The notes beneath the pieces were generated by a model. That model did no database searches and was not told where the DNA came from. It saw only the letters and a list, made by a program, of their open reading frames with translations. From Gonocerus acuteangulatus (Eukaryota; Arthropoda; Insecta; Hemiptera; Coreidae): a DNA stretch of 64,000 bases. Below are positions 44,117 through 55,160 of this stretch, piece after piece. The DNA is taken from assembly GCA_946811695.1 (NCBI GenBank), contig OX328125.1, positions 103,388,176 to 103,452,175 on the forward strand, given 5' to 3'. Positions within the stretch are counted from its first letter, which is position 1. Each line of letters begins with the position of its first letter. Both the position numbers and the translations under genes were made by a program.

Positions 44117-44735
44117 TTCGCCGAGAATACAGACAACAGCAACAATAGTCGATCGAAGCGTCCATCTTTTGGGGTTTGCGGATGACGTTGGTATTATTGC
44201 TAGATCCAAAACTAAGTTGAATGATGCCTTTATAACAATCCAGAGAACAGCTTCGCTGTCGAGGCCAATATTAAATATCTGGCGGTAAAGGCAGGAGATC
44301 CACATCAAGGCGAATCCTTCTTCGAAATAGGCCCCTATAAATTTTCAAGAGTGCAGGAACTCACCTATCTTGAATCTCTCGCCACATCCACCAAGAAAAT
44401 GCCCAGGGAGATAATCAGGAGGATAATGTGGGCCAACTGATGCTTTTTTGGCTTAATGAAGTGGACCAGGAGCCGACTACTCACAAGAAAGACAAGGGTC
44501 GGATTGTACAAGACCCTGATTAGACCTATGCCTCGCAAGCATGGATCATGACCAAGGCCGATGAAAACGAAGGAAATGTCCGAGCACGAGGAAAGGTCAA
44601 ATTTGGAGGAGACCTGGGTCTAAACCCAGAGCTTTATAGTCTATATAGCGACTTGAACGTTGTCAACTTCATAAAGCTCGGACGGTTAGGTTGGGTTAGG
44701 CAGTTTAAAATCACTACAGATACTTGAAAGTAACT
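44117..44735 (+). pseudogene. Non-LTR reverse transcriptase (endonuclease-RT type) fragment
   Basis: It reads IQTTATIVDRSVHLLGFADD, with FADD the RT catalytic motif. After a frameshift it gives FEIGPYKFSRVQELTYLESL then MKWTRSRLLTRKTRVGLYKT, and after further frameshifts LYSLYSDLNVVNFIKLGRLG. This order matches the carboxy-terminal half of the widespread arthropod 'endonuclease-reverse transcriptase' proteins. Several stops make it dead. I cannot assign the clade securely (RTE-like is possible). Confidence 0.85.
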
Positions 44736-44762
44736 GGATGTGGTCTTCGCAAAATGACCCCA
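44718..44762. repeat. Solo end of the GGGTCTT MITE
   Basis: AAGTAACTGGATGTGGTCTT then CGCAAAATGACCCC matches the right terminal repeat of the element at 45958-46743. Confidence 0.7.
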
Positions 44763-44962
44763 TTATATAAATCGTTTTGTAGGAAATACGGTTCTCTTTC
44801 TATTTAGAACGCAATTCTTTTGTACAGTGGTGTTTTTTTTTACGCGATTGGTGTTTCTTTGTTTGTTGTTACGCGATTTCCTAGTTAGTTGTTTGTTTTA
44901 CCGAAAAGGAAGCACGTTTAAATTGCATATCGGTCCATTATCCCCCGAAAAACCATCCTTGA

Positions 44963-45090
44963 TATATACTATATTATCAACGAGTTGGATTATAACCTTG
45001 AGCAGCGGAAACGCATAGAAATTGTGCCATTAAAATAAGTGCTCAAGGTAGTACTGAAACTCTAGTCAACCCAAATCGTTGATAATCCCG
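44963..45090. repeat. Foldback-family fragment
   Basis: It contains TATTATCAACGAGTTGGATT and, in the inverse sense, CTCTAGTCAACCCAAATCGT, like the repeats at 5590-5940. Confidence 0.6.
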
Positions 45091-45099
45091 TCGCCATAT

Positions 45100-45950
45100 T
45101 GGTAAAAACTCAATTAACGACTTGATCCATATCTCTGACCCGATGATGATCCAGATCTCTGGGAGCCGTTTCTTTAACCTGTGTTGAAGCTATTACGTAA
45201 GTACCGTAAATACATTCCCCGAGAGGTAGAAGAATTTTCTCAATTCATAAGATAGAAATGCTGCTGAGCGCTAAGCCACATAAAGTGTATAATACCCCTT
45301 AATATATGTATAGAGGTTGGGACTATATGGGAAGGGAAGGATGAACACTGTTGAAGCATTTATAGATAGCGAAGGAGAGAGGGAGGAAAGAGCGAGGGGC
45401 GTGTAGAAGGAAAGGGAGGGGAGATGGGAGAAGAATACGGGAGAGGGAGAAACCAGGGAGATGGGAGAGGGAGAAAGAGAGGGGGTTGTGTTATCTCCTT
45501 TCCCGATAACAGCCCTGGTAATTTTAAACATTGGTGGCCTCAATATAGAACCTTGGGTTATCCCTTCCCTGCTGACTCTCTTATCGGCGCTCCTTCATCT
45601 ACCCGACAGTAGGGGCTTTAATCATACAGCTTCGTTATCCCGCGCTTAACGGCACTCTTAACCTTACAATTACTGGACATTTAAGGGCGGCCACTTTCAG
45701 GGCCCTTTTCTTCATGACTGTATATTGACAAAGTTAGTCTTTATTGAACAACATTGTTCTGTGCAAAGTTATCCTCAGAAGGGAATTAATTCCTGATTAT
45801 TGTCTCGTGAAATTTTATTATTAGAGAGTTCCTTCCCTCCTTCCATAGGGAGGAAGCTCGAATACGACTTCGACCGTATGACACAATCTGAGTTGCCGAT
45901 GAGAAATGTCCACGATTCTGATCTTTCTGGTCAAGAAAATACCAAAATAT
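45100..45950. other. Unassigned DNA with a GGGAGA-rich tract
   Basis: The region 45360-45490 is purine-rich low complexity and gives spurious open frames on both strands. No gene is supported. Confidence 0.35.
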
Positions 45951-45957
45951 ATATATA

Positions 45958-46743
45958 GGGTCTTTTTGCGAAGACCACATCCAGTTACTTTTGAAGTAGC
46001 AGTAGTGATTTATAACAGTTACTCGTACTCGCTGATAAGCTTACTGATTAGCTAAGAGGTTCTTTGCTGGTTATCTACAACTACTTGACTCGTTATCTAC
46101 CGTTATAATCCATATTAGATAATGGCAAGCAATATTTATTAATAAAAAGGTTAATATGATCAAAATCAATTCTCTCAACTATGAAAAAAGTTATTAAGCA
46201 TTAAAGTTGACTGTTTTGCAGGTTTTGAAGGATAACAAACAACGAGATTTGTAAACAAACATATTTTTTTCCTTTTCTCTGTCTCTCTCTCTCGTTTTTG
46301 GATATTTTACCTTTATTAAGCATTACATGCTATGGGTTTACGCTCGCTCCGCTCGCTCAAGAAGATATCAAAACTCTAGTCAATCCAACTCACAATTAAT
46401 AGAATTATATTAATTGTAGCAACTCTAGTCTATCCAACTCGCTAAAATTAATAAGATTCCATTAATTTTTCCGAGTAAGAAACCAATCCCTTTTTCTTTG
46501 TCAGGAACATCGCGAACTAATTGTAAAAGACTCATTTTTTCTCACTAACATAAGCAGAGCTTTTTCATAAACAAAAGCTAATTCACTGTTGAAGGTTACT
46601 TTACTCCCAACAAGAACCAATGCAATTGGTCATCGGAATCCTCCAATAGGAAGGCAAAGGAGTTATGCGCATGCGCTGAATCACTGATACAATCACTACT
46701 GCTACTTCAAAAGTAACTGGATGTGGTCTTCGCAAGAAGACCC
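45958..46743. mobile_element. 786-bp MITE with TA target
   Basis: The terminal inverted repeats of about 50 bp (GGGTCTTTTTGCGAAGACCA, then CATCCAGTTACTTTTGAAGT) are flanked by TA on both sides. The interior includes the foldback core (CTAGTCAATCCAACTC) and a block (46180-46250) similar to the arm of the foldback at 19743-20641. Non-coding. Confidence 0.85.
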
Positions 46744-46745
46744 TA

Positions 46746-46746
46746 T

Positions 46747-46801
<55 letters not shown>
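46746..46801. repeat. (CA)n(TA)n microsatellite
   Basis: An AC repeat passes directly into an AT repeat. Confidence 0.95.
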
Positions 46802-46804
<3 letters not shown>

Positions 46805-47070
46805 TTTACTTAGTCGAAAACATTTTTAAGTAAGGGTCCCATAGCCCTTGTGCTATTATTTATTTAATTTATTATGAGTTTCGCGACGGAGGCGACTGAC
46901 TCATAAGAACAGCAGAATCAAAGTCCGTTAAAGTAGTAGTCAGGTCGTAATATTAAAAAGGATTACACTTAAATAAAACACTAGAAAAAAAATTTGAAAA
47001 ACACAAAACATGAAGCAACATACTTTATACAATAAAGACAGAGAAAAAAAAATTAGAAGAATACATGTAA
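46802..47070 (-). other. Probable 3' UTR of the RNase H retroelement
   Basis: AT-rich sequence lies between the retroelement stop and the (TA)n tract at 46801. No other feature is seen. Confidence 0.4.
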
Positions 47071-48970
47071 TTATATTTTCGAATAATAGTTCAGTGTTTT
47101 GAGATGTGTCAGAAGTATTTCGACGTATTGGCTACGCTCTGTTAGTAAGTCATGTAAGTCGTGTGGAATTGTCAAGTTGCTGAGTTGTCTACAGTCGGTC
47201 AGTATATGTTTAACAGTTAGAGTTCTGTTACACTGTCTGCAAGTTGCTCTTTCTTTTCTGTCTAGTAAGTACGAATGGGTAAGTCGGGTGTGTCCTATCC
47301 GAAGCCTGGATAGGATGACTTCCTCTCTTCGGGGGACTTGTTCTTTTATCCAGGCTTTGGTTGTGTTTTTGATTTCCCTTAACTTGGAACTACTTCTCAA
47401 CCAATCTTTCCCATTCGTACAGTAAGTTAGTTCGCAATGTTTTGGTCAAGTCTGATGAAGTCACAGTGTTTACATCAGGCACGGGTCGGTCTGTAGCCAG
47501 TTTTGCCTGTGCGTCCACAGCTGTGCTCGTTTCGACGTCTTCGTGTCCAGGTAACCAGAACAGTGTAATAATGTGTTTGTTTTTATTTTGAAGAATGTTG
47601 ATTTGAGTAAATATGTTTTGAATAATAGGGTGCGTGTTATAAATGTTCTGTAAGGATATTAAGGAACTTAAGGAATATGTACAAACCGTGATCATGTCTG
47701 TTTCTTCATCATGGACGTTAGTCAGTGCCAAAAGTATTCCGTAAAGTTCTGCTGTATATACTGTCGCCTGTTCTGGTAATTTAATTTGGTACGTATTGTT
47801 CCTTACAATGGCTGCTGCTCCTGTTCCAGAGTTTGTCTTGGATCCGTCGGTATAAGTGTACAATGTGCTAGGATTTTGTCTTATCATCGAGTTGAATGTA
47901 TGTTTGTATAATGATGTGGAAGTCGGTTCTGTCTTTTTATATTTTGTTAGAGTCAAGTCAATCCTTAAGTTCCTTAATCTCCAAGGCGGTGTGTCACTGA
48001 ATTTGATTTTAAGGATTGAAGAGTCGGCTAAAATTGAATTCCTTCTATCTTCTAGAGATCGTACAATAAAAGGTTTTCTTTTAAAATTCAATTCTACGTA
48101 TTTCTCAAAATTGTTATTTTCTAAAAAATGTCTGACACGGGCCGTTTCAAGTCCTTTTGACCTTATAAAAAATGTAGAGCATAACATATCACGCCTGTAC
48201 TGCAGCGGAGGTTCTCCTGCCAAAGCGCAAAGGCTTTCTACAGGGCTGGGTCAGAAAGCTCCTGTGACAAGCCTGAGTCCCGTGTTGTGTATAGTGTCGA
48301 GTAGTCTTAAGGTTGTAGGACTGGCAGATGAATATGCTATACATCCATAATCCAGAAGAGACCTGGTGTAAGACCGACAGAATGTAAGCATGGTACATTT
48401 GTCAGCACCCCATTTTGTATTGCTAAGGATTCTCGACAGATTCAATGACTTTTTGCATTTGATGAGAAGTCCTTTCATGTGGGGTAACCATGTTAGTTTT
48501 TTGTCTAGTGTCATTCCTAGGAAAGTCAGTTTTGTCAATGATTGTCTGATGTAATGTTAAGTGAGCTCTTTGATTTTTTCTTTTGTTTGAGAAGATTATG
48601 TATTTCGTTTTTTCTCTAGAGAATTTAATTCTGTTAAGGAGCACCACTTGTCTAATTCATTCAATGTGTTCTGTATCTGTTGTTTAACTGTATTGATATT
48701 CGTGTATGTGGTGTAGATAAGGAGGTCATCAGTATACAGGCAATACGACACTCCTTGAGTAATACATCTAGTATCGGAATTTATTGCGATATTAAAGAGA
48801 GTCGTACTCAGCACACCTCCTTGAGGCACTCCATTCTCCTGTAGAAACTCATCTGAAAGAGCAGTACCTATTCTCACTCTGAATGATCTTCGGGAAAGAT
48901 AGCTCTTCAAGTAAAGCATGACTTGGCCTTGCACACCCCATTCGATCAGCTGAGACAGGATAAGTCTTGT
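47071..48970 (-). pseudogene. Non-LTR retrotransposon: RT, RNase H and CCHC-like tail
   Basis: Minus-strand order: RT palm (VPQGGVLSTTLFNIAIN, then YTDD as the catalytic box, 48934-48700), RT thumb (FLGMTLDKKLTWLPHMKGL, 48538-48251), RNase H (YTDGS, TAELYGILLAL; 47860-47480) and a C..C-H-C knuckle (CRQCNRTLTVKH, 47400-47071). RNase H keeps the first aspartate and the glutamate, but the third acidic position reads TYSLSSL instead of a DSLS-type motif. Frameshifts fall near 48600, 48400 and 48230, and one at 47400. The 5' half (endonuclease, gag) is missing at about 48970. It is I/R1- or Jockey-superfamily; fragments of relatives lie at 18286 and 35100. Confidence 0.92.
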
Positions 48971-49728
48971 GCTATTAAAAAAAAAGCTTATTTTTCCCGA
49001 AACTGCAAATTTAATTGTTTTTACTGCGGAAAAGACCCACTGTGGATCTTTGGTGAGACGATAGCATGCTCTTCAATAACACTTTTTGGAGCTGAGGAAA
49101 GACCAGGCTGCGATATAACTTCTACCCAGAAGTCTACCCCACGTCACTCTAATATGTTGGGCCTAAAATGTTTGCGCAAATATATTTGTATTTCATCTTA
49201 TGAGCCACAGTCGCTCGCCAACAATATACGGATACTTCGTCGTGAAAGGGTTTATAGATATAATTCCTTCAGAATGTACTAAAAGGATTGCAACATTATG
49301 TCGACCTCACCCAAGAAAGTACCAAGAACTCCCAATACATCCTATTACCACTGCTTTTGATCAGATAGTGAATGAAATAGAGTATGACTGACAGTATCTG
49401 CCCCAAGGAAATGAGAGCAATATCTATGAGGTTACGCCTGCTATCTACATAGAGAACCCCGGCCATCTCTGTGAACTCCTCCAATATCTTCCAAAGTGCC
49501 TTGTAGATAACGCAGTAACAGCAAATACTTAGGACTTACTTTGCAACATCTATTATTGGCAACGTTCCGCTCTCTCCCATCACAAACATTGACGATATTG
49601 TGTATGCAGGCACTTTAAACATATTTTTGACGTAAGAAAATTATTAAGCAAGGATCTTCGAAAATAACATTATACTAAATGAGCTTACGTTTAATATGTT
49701 CAAAAATATGAATATATAAATACATTCA

Positions 49729-49735
<7 letters not shown>
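48971..49735. other. Unassigned DNA
   Basis: Plus frames such as 48923-49282 run antisense into the retroelement and are not credible. No gene is supported. Confidence 0.35.
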
Positions 49736-49768
<33 letters not shown>

Positions 49769-49773
<5 letters not shown>

Positions 49774-50091
49774 GGCCACAAGGGCCCAGTGGGGCAGATA
49801 CTGTAGAGGTATCTGATTCTTGACCGTACGGCAAACTAGGGAGAAAGTGTGGTCAACTCTATGCTCCGGCCGCCTGATTTCCCCCTTGGCCTGTTAGAGT
49901 CATTAGCACCCAAGGTACCCATTATTAATTAAATTAATTAAAGGCTGGGTGAGCCTAGGGACGATCTGGGACCCCAAATCCAACCCTCGAACGGCAGCAC
50001 TAGAAGAAACAATCTTTAATGCGCGCTCGGGTTTTGAACCTGGTCCTCCAGTTCATTAGTCGAGTGCTCTACCACTAAGCTAACCTCGCCC

Positions 50092-50093
<2 letters not shown>
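49769..50093 (-). mobile_element. tRNA-derived SINE, family G, full length
   Basis: On minus, the head GGGGGCGAGGTTAGCTTAGT then GGTAGAGCACT (A box) and GGTTCAAAACCC (B box) resembles an alanine/valine-type tRNA. The 220-base body has AAGGTACCCATTATTAATTA-type blocks. (TA)n tracts lie directly on both sides (49735-49767 and 50094-50142). Confidence 0.92.
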
Positions 50094-50142
<49 letters not shown>

Positions 50143-50145
<3 letters not shown>

Positions 50146-50225
50146 CCGGAGTAGAATATTCCCAATGTTTCTGATCCCATAGATCACGAACATAACCGGT
50201 GGTTCCAATTTGTATGTATGTATGT
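50143..50225 (-). repeat. Helentron-like family B fragment
   Basis: On minus it reads ACAAATTGGAACCACCGG then TCGTGATCTATGGGATCAGA, matching 7350-7390. It lies between two (TA)n tracts. Confidence 0.6.
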
Positions 50226-50240
50226 ATATATATATATATA

Positions 50241-50389
50241 TGGAATCGAGATTGGCTAAGAGGTGTAGTTCTCGGCTTATCTTCTAAGGCATCAGACCTA
50301 TCCTGGCTTGAAAAGTGTGATAATCTATAGATAACCCGTCCTAAAATTCTTAGTTAATAATAATGGACGTTAAAATTTAAATAAATAAG
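50241..50389 (+). mobile_element. tRNA-derived SINE, family R, internally deleted
   Basis: It starts with a head-like GAGATTGGCTAAGAGGTGTA and lacks the B-box part. It ends with the family R tail (GATAACCCGTCCTAAAATTC to TGGACGTTAAAATTTAAAT). Confidence 0.75.
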
Positions 50390-51296
50390 TATTATCTTCT
50401 AGTGTCATGGTTGGAGAGTAAAACTGGGCGCCATATAGTCCCCACGCCTTTATTGAGTACGTACAAAGGGGAAAATCAAGTGGGTATAATATTGACCACA
50501 CTATCTCCAAAGAGGGCCTTGTAGTCAAGAATTAGAGACCTCTAGACTATCTGTCCCTCTGAACCTGTTAAGGGTTTTTTTTTTAGCAAGGAACATGCTA
50601 TAGTCATGATCTTACTCCCCGGAAACGTTATTCGAAAGTGGAGCGGTCAGAGATTTCAGCTCGTGGTTGCTATTTCAGGCGATCGGTGGTTTTTCAACTG
50701 ATTGGAGACTGCTCAGCCGATGGAAGATGTTTCAGCTGATGGAGGTTGTACAGCTGACGGAAGATACTGGTTCAGCCCCCGAGGTTTAACAAACCGGCCT
50801 TAACACGTTAACTGCATATAACGTATGTGCGGTTTCATCAAAAGATCATTACCTCAGTGCGGCTGATATTTTCCGCGTTTTATGAATAATTTCAATAGTG
50901 ATGACAAATGGAACCACAAGCGCGTTTGTTTTGCGAAGTGACAAAATGAAATCATGCATGCCCCCGGGGGCATTTGCCGCACTGGAGGCATATCTTCTTT
51001 CATCCAGTGCGGTGCTTGCCTGTAATCCACGCAAGATTTAATAATAATAATAATCATAACCAAATGATAATGGATAAGTATACATTAAAAAGTCCGACTC
51101 GCAGGAACTGCGTCATCTTTGCGCGGTTCCGTTCATATCCATTGTGCTGTAGTAAAGGAATAGAAGCAGTTATTAGGTAGGATTTGATCTTTCGTTAAAA
51201 ATATAAAATAAAATGTCGAAGAGAAGGAAGTTTAAGGCAACATACATTTATATAACCGGATGGGCCTGGAAGGAAAAAAAGAAGAGTCTGTATTGC

Positions 51297-53185
51297 AGTC
51301 CAGTCAACGAACAGTTATAGATGGAAATTTTTGGAACGCAATTTTTGACTTCGTAACTTTGTTTGGGCTGGATAGGAGGTGAACATATCAAAAGTCCTCG
51401 CCCGTAGTTTTTAAGCCGGGGGGGGGGGGGGGAGGGGGGGTTTAGAAGGTCCCATTTTTTGGGGTTTCACTTAAATCTCGGAAACCCTGCGTCCTAGCAA
51501 CATGACCATTTTATAACAAATGAAAGCTGATTAAATTTCCTACAAGTTCTATTCAATAAAGTTTTTCGAGATATCTTTAGTTTTTGAAATATCCACTCTT
51601 GAAAGTCTGTCATTTTGGGGAAAAACACTTTTGCCGCATATTTTTTCCTCGTTTTGACCGGATAACTCTTCACCGATATACCAAAATAATAAATAACAGT
51701 TATAGGGTTCTAGAGTATTGCATTCCCTTCAATAATATATATTACTTTGCTATTTTATGTATTTTCCTTCAAACGTAAAAATAATTTCAGTGTTCATCGT
51801 GAAATCTGAAATGTATCGACTAACAGCCCAGGAAACTAAGAGTTATAGGTGGAAATATTTGGAACACAATTTTTAACTTCATAACTTTGTTTCGGCTAGT
51901 TAGGTGTTTAACATATCAAAAGTCCTCACCCGTTGCCTTTGAGCCAGGGGGGAGGGGGGGTTTAGAAGGTCCCATTTTTCGGGTTTTCACTTATATCTCG
52001 AAAACCCTGCGTCCTAGCGACATGACCATTCTATAACAAATGAAAGCTTATTAAATTTCCTACAAGTACTATTCGATAAAGTTTTTCGAGATATCTTTAG
52101 TTTTCAAAATATCCGCTCTTGAAAGTCTGTCATTTTGGGAAAAAACACACTTTTTTCTATTCTCGACCGGATATCTCTTCAACGATACACCCAAAAAATA
52201 AATGTCGGTTATGGGGTTGTAGAGAATTCCATTCGCTTCAATGATATATATTACTTTACTATTTTATGTATTTTCTTTCAAACGTTATATACGCACTCAC
52301 ATGGTCTTAGCAAAACCATTGCCAATATAATGGACAAGATCTTATATAATTGATATATATAGTTTGTTTATCTAATACCTAATGTTGTGGTACTGTTTTG
52401 TCTAGTTTTTGTTCTTCTTTTTTTTTTGGCTGCACAAGGAACGTGTGACCAACTTTATCATGAGCTCATCGCTATCATTACGAAGCTCATCATAAAATAA
52501 ATTAAATTATATAATTGAGTGTGAATAACTGGTCAGAGGCCCAAAATTATATATTTCGTACTATTTATACGTCCAGTACTACCTATATTTACATAATGGA
52601 GTATACGTTGGACAATACAATGACTTGAAATGGTGAGAAATTGAACGGTTCATTGGTCGACAGTTGTTGCAAGATATCACGATGAACACTAAAACTGTTT
52701 TCACAGTTGAAGGAAAATACATAAAATAGTAAAGTTATATATATTATTGAAGCAAATGGAATGTCCTACAACCCTATAGCCGACATTTATTTTTTTGGGT
52801 TCATCGTTGAAGAGATATCCGGTCGAAAATAGACAAAAGTGTGTTTTTTTCTAAAATGACAGGCTTTCACGAGTGGATATTTCGAAAACTAAAGATATCT
52901 CGAAAAACTTTATAGAATAGAACTTGTAGGAAATTTAATCAGCTTTTGTTTGTTATAGAATAGTCAAGTCTCTAGGAAGCAGAGTTTGCGAGATATAAGT
53001 GAAACCCCGAAAAATGGGACCTTCCAAACCCCCCTTCCCCCCCCCCCCCCCCCCGGCTTAAAGGCTAGGGGCGAGGACTTTTGATATGTTCACCTCCTAT
53101 CCAGCCCAAACAAAGTTACGAAGTCAAAAATTGTGTTCCAAAAATTTCCACCTATAGCTGTTTTCAAGCATTCGTTGCCTGGATT
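51297..53185. mobile_element. Long foldback element, copy 2, three repeat units
   Basis: It has the same AGTCCAGTCAACGAACAG terminus and 520-bp unit as the element at 9600-11821. The left arm has two units (51312 and 51840) and the right arm only one (about 52700-53150), so copy number per arm varies. G/C homopolymer tracts (51418-51441 and 53034-53054) mark the units. A separate 153-bp insertion sits in the centre. Confidence 0.88.
52354..52506. mobile_element. 153-bp insertion with 12-bp target duplication
   Basis: This segment is absent from copy 1 of the foldback element. It is flanked by the exact repeat TTATATAATTGA (52342-52353 and 52507-52518). It contains GAGCTCATCGCTATCATTAC and a second GAAGCTCATC. 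No family is recognised. Confidence 0.7.
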
Positions 53186-53189
53186 GGGT

Positions 53190-53650
53190 GTTAACAAAAT
53201 TTACGAAAAAGCATGTCCAAAAAAGTCAGGCGTGTTATAATTTATTGTGACTTGCACCCCAATAATCCAGGGATTTGCTTAGACTCTTTCAATAGACATC
53301 ATAATAATTAGTGCCTTTATTAGGATGAATATTGAGAATTCGGGATCGATTTATTTGAACTAAATTAAAATACATTTTTAATATTGAACTTTTTTGTATT
53401 GTATTGTTGTATAATGTATATTGTAATAATGTTGTTTAAAGTGGTGCTAATTCATTTACTTATTCTAGAACAATAGAATATTCCCTACATTTGTAAAATA
53501 TATTTTTTTAATTATTTAGAATTTTTTATTTGATCATATTTCCAGATCCTCCTGCTGCTTTGAATGTATATTTACTGATGTTAGATGCAACGATTCTGCG
53601 ATAAATCAGTGAATTATCTCCTTCCTTCTGCTTGCTAGACGTCGATAAAT
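53190..53650. other. Interior of the TTAA element, unassigned
   Basis: AT-rich sequence with no coding match recognised. Confidence 0.35.
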
Positions 53651-53926
53651 AAGAGCATACAGATAGGAAGGTTACATGCCCCCGGGGGCATGCACCGCTT
53701 ATGACGAATAGTGCTGTACATGCCCCGGGGGGCATGAACCACACACAGCGAAAGTACGGCCAAACAACAGCCACACTTAACGTGTTAACAAAGGGCATTC
53801 GTTTAGGTGTGCTAGGGAGTTTGCGAATTCAACATTATAGCATAAAAGCTTCGTTCGGTTGTCTTATGTAGCTAAACAATAAACTATTTCTCGTTGTATT
53901 ATAAGGAAGTAAATCAGCACACTCAA

Positions 53927-54617
53927 CGATCAACAATAACAGCGCTCCTCTACCAACACTCGACCCATAGTTTCTGCTGGATAACTGAACGTGAATCAGC
54001 GTCGGTCAACAATAACAGCGCTCCTCTACCAACACTCGACCCATAGTTTCTGCTGGATAACTGAACGTGAATCAGCGTCGGTCAACAATAACAGCGCTCC
54101 TCTACCAACACTCGAACCATAGTTTCTGCTGGATAACTGAACGTGAATCAGCTTCGGTCAACAATAACAGCGCTCCTCTACCAACACTCGACCCATAGTT
54201 TCTGCTGGATAACTGAACGTGAATCAGCGTCGGTCAACAATAACAGCGCTCCTCTACCAACACTCGACCCATAGTTTCTGCTGGATAACTGAACGTGAAT
54301 CAGCGTCGGTCAACAATAACAGCGCTCCTCTACCAACACTCGACCCAAAGTTTCTGCTGGATAACTGAACGTGAATCAGCGTCGGTCAACAATAACAGCG
54401 CTCCTCTACCAACACTCGACCCATAGTTTCTGCTGGATAACTGAACGTGAATCAGCGTCGGTCAACAATAACAGCGCTCCTCTACCAACACTCGACCCAT
54501 AGTTTCTGCTGGATAACTGAACGTGAATCAGCGTCGGTCAACAATAACAGCGCTCCTCTACCAACACTCGAACCATAGTTTCTGCTGGATAACTGAACGT
54601 GAATCAGCGTCGGTCAA
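53927..54617. repeat. 76-bp tandem satellite, 9 units
   Basis: Nine head-to-tail units have a spacing of exactly 76 bases (GCGCTCCTCTACCAACACTC at 53942, 54018 ... 54550). They differ at only a few positions (for example CGACCC/CGAACC). Such homogeneity suggests recent expansion. It is GC-richer than its surroundings, with no ORF and no spacer structure. Confidence 0.95.
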
Positions 54618-54921
54618 ACGTTCCCTTCACGGAAATAAACGTCCCTTGCGTTTGTAAAATCATTATTTCAAAAAACGAAAAAGCCAAAATTCAGAATTAT
54701 GACCGAAGTAATTAGTCCCAAGTAATTAGAAGAGAAGTGACTCCCAAGTTAGACGAAGTAATCGAAGTCCCAAGCAAGTGGAATTAACAAATTTGAAGGT
54801 CAATTATAAATAGGAACCCCCGGTGAGCACTATTTTGTGCTTGAGTGCCAAAATAAAGAGGGGATTGCTCAACGTCAGATGGATGCACCGGTTACATGTA
54901 GTTCGTTTGAAACTCTGAATT

Positions 54922-54922
<1 letters not shown>

Positions 54923-54990
<68 letters not shown>

Positions 54991-55160
54991 GGCGCATCAA
55001 CTATTTGGCTATTAGCGCCGGGCTATCTACAGGTTGCCACCCTTTTCTAATGCCAACAGCACGTGGTCGGTCACCCATTCAGGTACTGACCACGCCCGAC
55101 GTTGCTTAACTTCGGTGATCTACGGGAACCGGTGTATTCAATGTGGCTATGGCCGTTGGC
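54923..55160 (-). mobile_element. 5S-rRNA-derived SINE, copy 4
   Basis: It has a full head and tail with an unusually long 66-base A-run (T on plus, 54923-54988). AATTGTT flanks both sides as a short target duplication. Confidence 0.93.

Larger units (their letters stand above)
50814..53784. mobile_element. TTAA-flanked (piggyBac-type) element carrying a foldback insert
   Basis: The ends CACGTTAACTGC and the inverse of CACGTTAAGTGTGG are each bordered by TTAA (50810-50813 and 53785-53788). Subterminal GC-rich palindromes lie in matching positions: ATGCCCCCGGGGGCAT (50958-50973), CATGCCCCCGGGGGCATG (53675-53692) and a near copy (53719-53736). Without the 1.9-kb foldback insert it would be about 1.1 kb. 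No transposase is recognised. The superfamily is inferred from the TTAA target only. Confidence 0.55.

Noticed and set aside
48923..49282. 119-codon plus-strand ORF
   Set aside because: It starts antisense to the RNase H retroelement and has no recognisable motif.
49769..50093. Functional tRNA gene at the SINE heads
   Set aside because: A and B boxes are present, but the acceptor and anticodon stems do not pair well and the sequence continues into a SINE body.
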